Shown piece by piece: positions 59,748 to 64,000 of a DNA stretch of 64,000 nucleotides. The stretch covers positions 124,001 through 188,000 of the forward strand of contig CAADRB010000053.1 of assembly GCA_900708905.1 (NCBI GenBank). The letters are read 5' to 3'. How positions within the stretch are numbered: position 1 is the stretch's first letter; the number at the start of each line of letters is the position of its first letter. The notes beneath the pieces were generated by a model. That model ran no database searches, was not told the origin of the DNA, and was given only the letters and a program-made list of their open reading frames with translations. The DNA comes from Hymenolepis diminuta (lineage: Eukaryota > Platyhelminthes > Cestoda > Cyclophyllidea > Hymenolepididae). The position numbers and the translations under genes were made by a program.

Positions 59748-60560
59748 ATGATGCCAGCATTTGTGGAATTGGATTCTTTTGACAGCGCGATAGCGACTAT
59801 GCCAGTGGTCGATAATCAGTGCATTTTGCACTCCACAATACAGACATCTCCATCACCTCTTCATTATTATCAGGTTATCGCTACTCTCTTGGTGAAGAAC
59901 ATTTATAGGAACATCGAAAATTGAAAGAACCCCTGATTATGGAGATTAAGAAAAAACTTCAACTTTCGAATCGATCTCCCCGCACGTACCGGGTGTTCAG
60001 TATCAGTCCACCTGATCATTGCAAAAATCTGCCCGAAAGCATTCACGACAAGGGGAAGAAAGGAGTAGAATAGATGCCCAAATTAGATGAGAATGAGGTG
60101 ACGATTATTGAATCGACGTCTTCCAAACACTCTCGTCATCCAATTTTAACTAAACAATCCCGCCCAAGAAATCGGCACCTATTTAGACGTGGATATAATC
60201 AGTTTATATGTGAGACGGCTTTCAAAAAAGAATAAATGTCTTGTAAATATTCATGAATATCTCCAGGTGAATAATCGAATTGCGTTAATTCAAGAAGTCC
60301 CTGTCTATCATCTCAATACTGAGGAAATTCGTAACCTCCTCCATAGGTCCAGTGTGAAAACTATTAAAATTGTCCAACCTTATCGACGCAGATGATTGTA
60401 TCTTAATTTTCCATACTCAGAGCGGTGTCTTCCTTTTTCATTCTCATGGAGATCGTACGTGGAACCAGATTTGATTATTTTAGACATACTTGAACGTAGA
60501 TATGGGTTAAGGGAAGCGGATCAGGTGAAATTAAATATTAAGTCAGGACATCGGTATAGT
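59748..60560 (+). pseudogene. decayed coding island, possible PDZ remnant
   Basis: Successive frames look coding but are broken by stops and frame changes. 59748-59924 reads MMPAFVELDSFDSAIATMPV; then about 59965-60070 RTYRVFSISPPDHCKNLPES to a TAG; then PKLDENEVTIIESTSSKHS onward; then, in another frame (60150-60395), YLQVNNRIALIQEVPVYHLN and TEEIRNLLHRSSVKTIKIVQ. The last part resembles the second half of a PDZ domain (NNRI in place of GDRI, then a helix and a final beta strand). After a stop, VEPDLIILDILERRYGL follows. No parent gene is identified. It may be a retro-pseudogene or exons of a dying gene. Confidence 0.45.
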
Positions 60561-61694
60561 CCTAAACTTTTATTATTTCTTCAGTTGATACACTTTTTAC
60601 TACTAGAATTTTATCCCCCGCTAGGTATTCTAATGTTCAAATTTTGGGATTTTTTCCCGTTTTTTTAGAAAAATGCATGTTTGAGTTGTTGCTAAGTTTA
60701 TCGACAAATTGATTAATATGGAATATTAACTAAGCACTTCGTATTTCTCTCTTACCCACTACGTGCTTATTAGAGATATAAAAACTGGTTTCTGTTTAGG
60801 CCTTACCTTTATTTATTGCATAGTAATAATGAGTTCACTTTAGGCTCTTATTGAGGATACGATTTGGACAATAGGATGTACAGCTTTAGAATTCATATAC
60901 ATTGAAGAAAGAACTCTTCGGGATTTTACGATTACCTTTGCTGCAATTTGATATCCTTTTTCAGCTTTGATTTATTTGATTTTGGATGTTATAAACCCCT
61001 TTTGAGTTTGGAATAATTGTATGAAAGTACGTATTCGTTTGGGCTAAACATTAGAAGAATGTTAGCATTACGGATTTCTTCTTTGCAAGTTGGTCATACC
61101 CGATAAGAATGTTTAGTTAACAGAGCTGATCTTGTTTGCTGTTATTTTTATTCAAATGATTTTTCATGATAAAACTTGCAAACGTGGGGTTTATCTCATC
61201 TTATTAGTGAAGTTCAGAATATCATCGGTTGGCTAGCTTGCGTCCATTACTTTTACATTGCCGCGTAACAGAGCTGTTGATGCAGTTACTACTGGAGAAA
61301 AATACATTTATACTTTTATAATACTAATTCACTTAGATGAAGTAGGGTTCCTCTGCTTCCCTAACTCTTACTCTCAGGTTCCGAATACTTCTCAATGTGA
61401 ACTTTCCCTTAACATGAATTTGCATGTTTCTACATGCTGAACAGCAGTAGAGCTTTTTTTGATCTGCCTTAGAGAAAAATACCTAAACATGCGGTGAAGA
61501 ATAAAAGACAAGCTCACCAAGGAAGGTTCATATAATGGGCTGCACTGCAGCACTATTGAGTAAACTGACTGGATTTGAAAACCAAACTCTTAACAAATCA
61601 TCACAGCCCTGGAACAAGAAAGTGCGATTATTACAAGTGTTAAGTAAGGAAATCGGACTGATAAAGAAAAACCATTAAAAGTCTCCATTATTCA

Positions 61695-61758
61695 ACTTAT
61701 TAGCCTCCCAAATACCCAAAAATTCTCGAAATTTAATAATAACATGAGACTGAGTCAG
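61695..61758 (+). repeat. 62-bp direct repeat, left copy
   Basis: AACTTATTAGCCTCCCAAAT, then an AAT-rich block and ATAATAACATGAGACTGAGT. It recurs at 62388-62452 with the same spacing of blocks. The pair flanks the coding-like segment at 61810-62154. Confidence 0.7.
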
Positions 61759-61809
61759 TTGTTCTTCTGTTCAGGTTTCGAAACCGAATTTATCACAATT
61801 AAAGTTCAC

Positions 61810-62154
61810 GTGGCCTCCAAAGTCATATAAATCCTCAACATGCTAGATCACAAGTTTGAGGAAGTTAAAGCGAGGCGTTGAATGGAGAGGAGTTCTGGTC
61901 AAAGAATTCTTCCATGACCCGCTAAGTGCCAGAGTAACTGAATTCATCGAATTCCTTGGGCAGGACAAATTTGAAGTAATGTTCATATTCAACGGGATCC
62001 AGCTCCCTGACGCGTCAACGACCTCTCCTTTTTTCCTTCCATTTGACAAGATTCGCCATGAACACATATTTGTATTTATTGTGTCATGGGTCAAAGAATT
62101 TGCCCCATTTAGAATCATGACTGAACTCAGGAACATATCTTGTGAAATCTTCAT
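61810..62154 (-). pseudogene. possible retrotransposon Gag-like remnant
   Basis: One minus-strand frame through this segment, interrupted by stops, reads RELDPVEYEHYFKFVLPKEF then DEFSYSGT, stop, RVMEEFFDQNSSPFNAS. The pattern resembles flatworm retrotransposon Gag polyproteins, where a LDP/Y..YF.. block is followed by a helix and an FF......FN block. The longer open frames on both strands at the same place (61843-62154 minus, 61856-62197 plus) lack motifs. No protease, reverse transcriptase or integrase is visible. Assignment is tentative. Confidence 0.35.
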
Positions 62155-62387
62155 CTTGAAATTCTACAGATCCAAAGGGTTAAATAGAATAAGATGAGGG
62201 AACAGAGAACATAGATGTAAAGGAAAATCCACATGTTTAGAACTTTTTAATTTAGCTGAAAGAGCTTCTACACCTGAAGAACATATCAAAAAAATCCACC
62301 GATCGTTAAGAGATTTGTAAAACTTTTGGTTTCGGCATTATAGAAAATGTCAAAGAATTTAAGTATTGCTGCTCGCCACTTGCTATA

Positions 62388-62452
62388 AACTTATTAGCCT
62401 CCCAAATAGCTACTAATCCTCCGAGTTAAATAATAACGCGGGATTAAGTAAA
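62388..62452 (+). repeat. 62-bp direct repeat, right copy
   Basis: AACTTATTAGCCTCCCAAAT followed by ATAATAACGCGGGATTAAGT; same order as the left copy about 690 bp upstream. Confidence 0.7.
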
Positions 62453-63009
62453 CTTGGGCACTTTACTCCTAATTCTACCGATCAGTGACCCACAATTTTA
62501 GCACATTTTAGCAATTAACGATAAAATTAATAAACACTTGAAATTATAACTACATTTTTTTCAATAAAGTATTCCATTTTATCCAAAAGATCGCATTGCC
62601 AAAGGATATGATTTATCTCTAAATAAACAAAGTACAGTTGTGAGCTGATATAAGGTGAGGGATTCACTCCGACAGTTTTGGACAAAACGAATCTTTCCTC
62701 TTCAAATATGATTCTCTAGCATGCATCTAAAGTGATTTGAAATCCTACAAACTCTGGCTATATCTGGGAATTCTTCTTTATCAACCCTGTCTTTATACAC
62801 TTTTCTGAGTGGTTATCCTATCTTTCCATTTAAACTTGCAAAATCTATCCTTCTGCAGGTTCCAGTTCTTTATTGTGGATTTTATTCGCCTAAATTCTAA
62901 CTTCCCTTCCTCTAGTTGAGCGGTAAAGATCGTGATAAACTGGAAGTTTGAAGCATGGTCTCTATTTGTATTGTGGACCTACTGCTTCATAACTCAGCTC
63001 TAACTCTTT

Positions 63010-63250
63010 ATTGTGCATCAACGAACGACGAACGCGAAATCTGTTAACCGCCTTATCGCAGCTCATTTCACCTTTTTCGCAACTCGATTTTACCTAACTC
63101 AGTACTAACGCCTCTTCTCCCTCACTTCCGCATCCTACTCCTCTCTCCGTTCTTCTCTCGTTCCTTTCCAGCCCCTCACTACACGTGTGATCCTACCCGG
63201 CTTTCACTCAAGAAAGACTATTGCTCTGTTAACCTTTAAGAAGATCAATA
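63010..63250 (+). repeat. 240-bp direct repeat R6, copy 1
   Basis: Pairs with 63680-63920: GAACGCGAAATCTGTTAACC, GCAGCTCATTTCACC, CTCAGTACTAACGCCTCTTC, TACACGTGTGATCCTACC, AAGAAAGACTATTGCTCTGT and TTAACCTTTAAGAAG. It is pyrimidine-rich in the middle. No coding content is claimed. Confidence 0.75.
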
Positions 63251-63458
63251 GTTTCATAAATGAAATTCATCCATTTTATCCAACATACTCGAATATTAGG
63301 GTAGGATTTGGGTGAATAGTGGGAATAAAAGTAAAATTGATATTAGTAGTTTCTAAGTTTCAGTTTATCCGGGTAAGGGATAGAGCGTATGAACGAATCA
63401 AACTAGACAAGAGAAAAAGATAAATCAATAAACTAGAATTGGGCTACATTAAGGCCAC

Positions 63459-63610
63459 TTAAGACGAATTAATTGGATTAAACGTAGCGATGAGACAACG
63501 GCAAAAATGACCACATGTAGGAGCATAAGCTCTACCACATGCACTAACAAAATAAATGTAAGACCCAGCAACCAAACCAGCTAACACAGGTGAAATAAAT
63601 AAAAATATAT
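63459..63610 (-). other. unassigned coding-like frame between R6 copies
   Basis: The minus strand reads an open frame ending at a TAA (63459-63461) with a striking cysteine-rich segment, VSACGRAYAPTCGHFCRC, preceded by a hydrophobic stretch (PVLAGLVAGSYIYF). It has no nearby ATG and sits between the two R6 copies, so it may be part of a transposable element. I do not recognise the family. Confidence 0.3.
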
Positions 63611-63679
63611 AATTATTTGAAAAAAATACAGAAAATTTTACTTTTATTAAATTGCGCGCTCACCGACTTACTGTCACTT

Positions 63680-63920
63680 GTTCGTCAATGGATAAAGAAT
63701 GCGAAATCAGTCAACCACCTTATTGTACTTCATTTCGCCTCTCTTTCATAATCCTGATTGTCCCCGCTCAGTACCGACGCTTCCCCCAATTCCTCTTTCT
63801 ATTACATCATCTTTCTCTTATTACTTATTTCCATTTGTTCAGTACACATGTGGTTTTACTTAACTCTTAGTCTTCTCATTTGGGAAAGGCTACTGTTACC
63901 TTTTAATCTTAGGAAGAGAC
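63680..63920 (+). repeat. 240-bp direct repeat R6, copy 2
   Basis: GAATGCGAAATCAGTCAACC, ACTTCATTTCGCC, CTCAGTACCGACGCTTCCCC, TACACATGTGGTTTTAC and GGGAAAGGCTACTGTTACC align in order with 63010-63250. The two overlapping plus-strand frames here are repeat shadows. Confidence 0.75.
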
Positions 63921-64000
63921 TTGGGTCAATGAGAGAATATGTAGCCAATTTGGTCTGCATCCTAAAGTAGCTGCAGTCAGAAGTAGAGCTGCTTTAACTC

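Noticed and set aside
63459..63610. Nuclear mitochondrial insertion
   Set aside because: The hydrophobic frame looked mitochondrial at first, but I could not match it to any mitochondrial gene.
1..64000. CRISPR arrays, insertion sequences, operons, riboswitches
   Set aside because: The window is intron-rich eukaryotic DNA; no regularly spaced short repeats or bacterial signals were seen.

Overview
The window looks like nuclear DNA of a parasitic flatworm (Neodermata; tapeworm or fluke). The evidence is AT-rich sequence, low gene density, spliceosomal genes whose first introns are tiny (33 and 42 nt) while later ones reach 1-3.5 kb, 3' splice-acceptor-like sequence just upstream of several start codons (as expected if a spliced leader is added), and many old dispersed repeats including a broken mariner transposase. 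The exact clade is inference. No prokaryotic operon, CRISPR array, phage, rRNA gene or convincing tRNA gene was seen.

Layout: 1-6.4 kb is repeat-rich and gene-poor, with a decayed mariner transposase near 4 kb. A single-exon gene at 6442-7224 encodes an F-box protein that resembles FBXO4 (F-box plus degenerate small-GTPase-like domain). From 7.2 to 19.4 kb I see only AT-rich sequence and repeat relics. A MOB3-type kinase activator lies on the minus strand (19411-20791, last exon not found). A cluster of interleaved repeats fills 21.1-23.25 kb. A complete ten-exon adducin gene runs on the plus strand (23868-38729, 745 aa). A complete ten-exon GUF1 (mitochondrial EF4/LepA) gene runs convergently on the minus strand (42257-53137, 651 aa). 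COP9 signalosome subunit 7 starts divergently 555 bp away (53693 to 54858 or 55876). From 55.9 kb to the end there is no intact gene, only decayed coding islands and repeats.

The five genes are unrelated housekeeping or regulatory genes: ubiquitin-ligase adaptor, Hippo/NDR-type kinase cofactor, membrane-skeleton protein, mitochondrial translation factor and cullin deneddylase subunit. Nothing suggests a shared pathway. All splice models were built by hand from GT/AG sites, reading phase and protein-family similarity; for adducin and GUF1 every exon joins in phase and the total is a multiple of three. I found no clearly novel biological system. The most interesting items are the FBXO4-like protein, the stopless in-frame 42-nt GUF1 intron, the two alternative 3' ends of the COP9 subunit 7 gene, the acceptor-like sequences before start codons, and several apparently unnamed repeat families, one with seven copies all in the same orientation.
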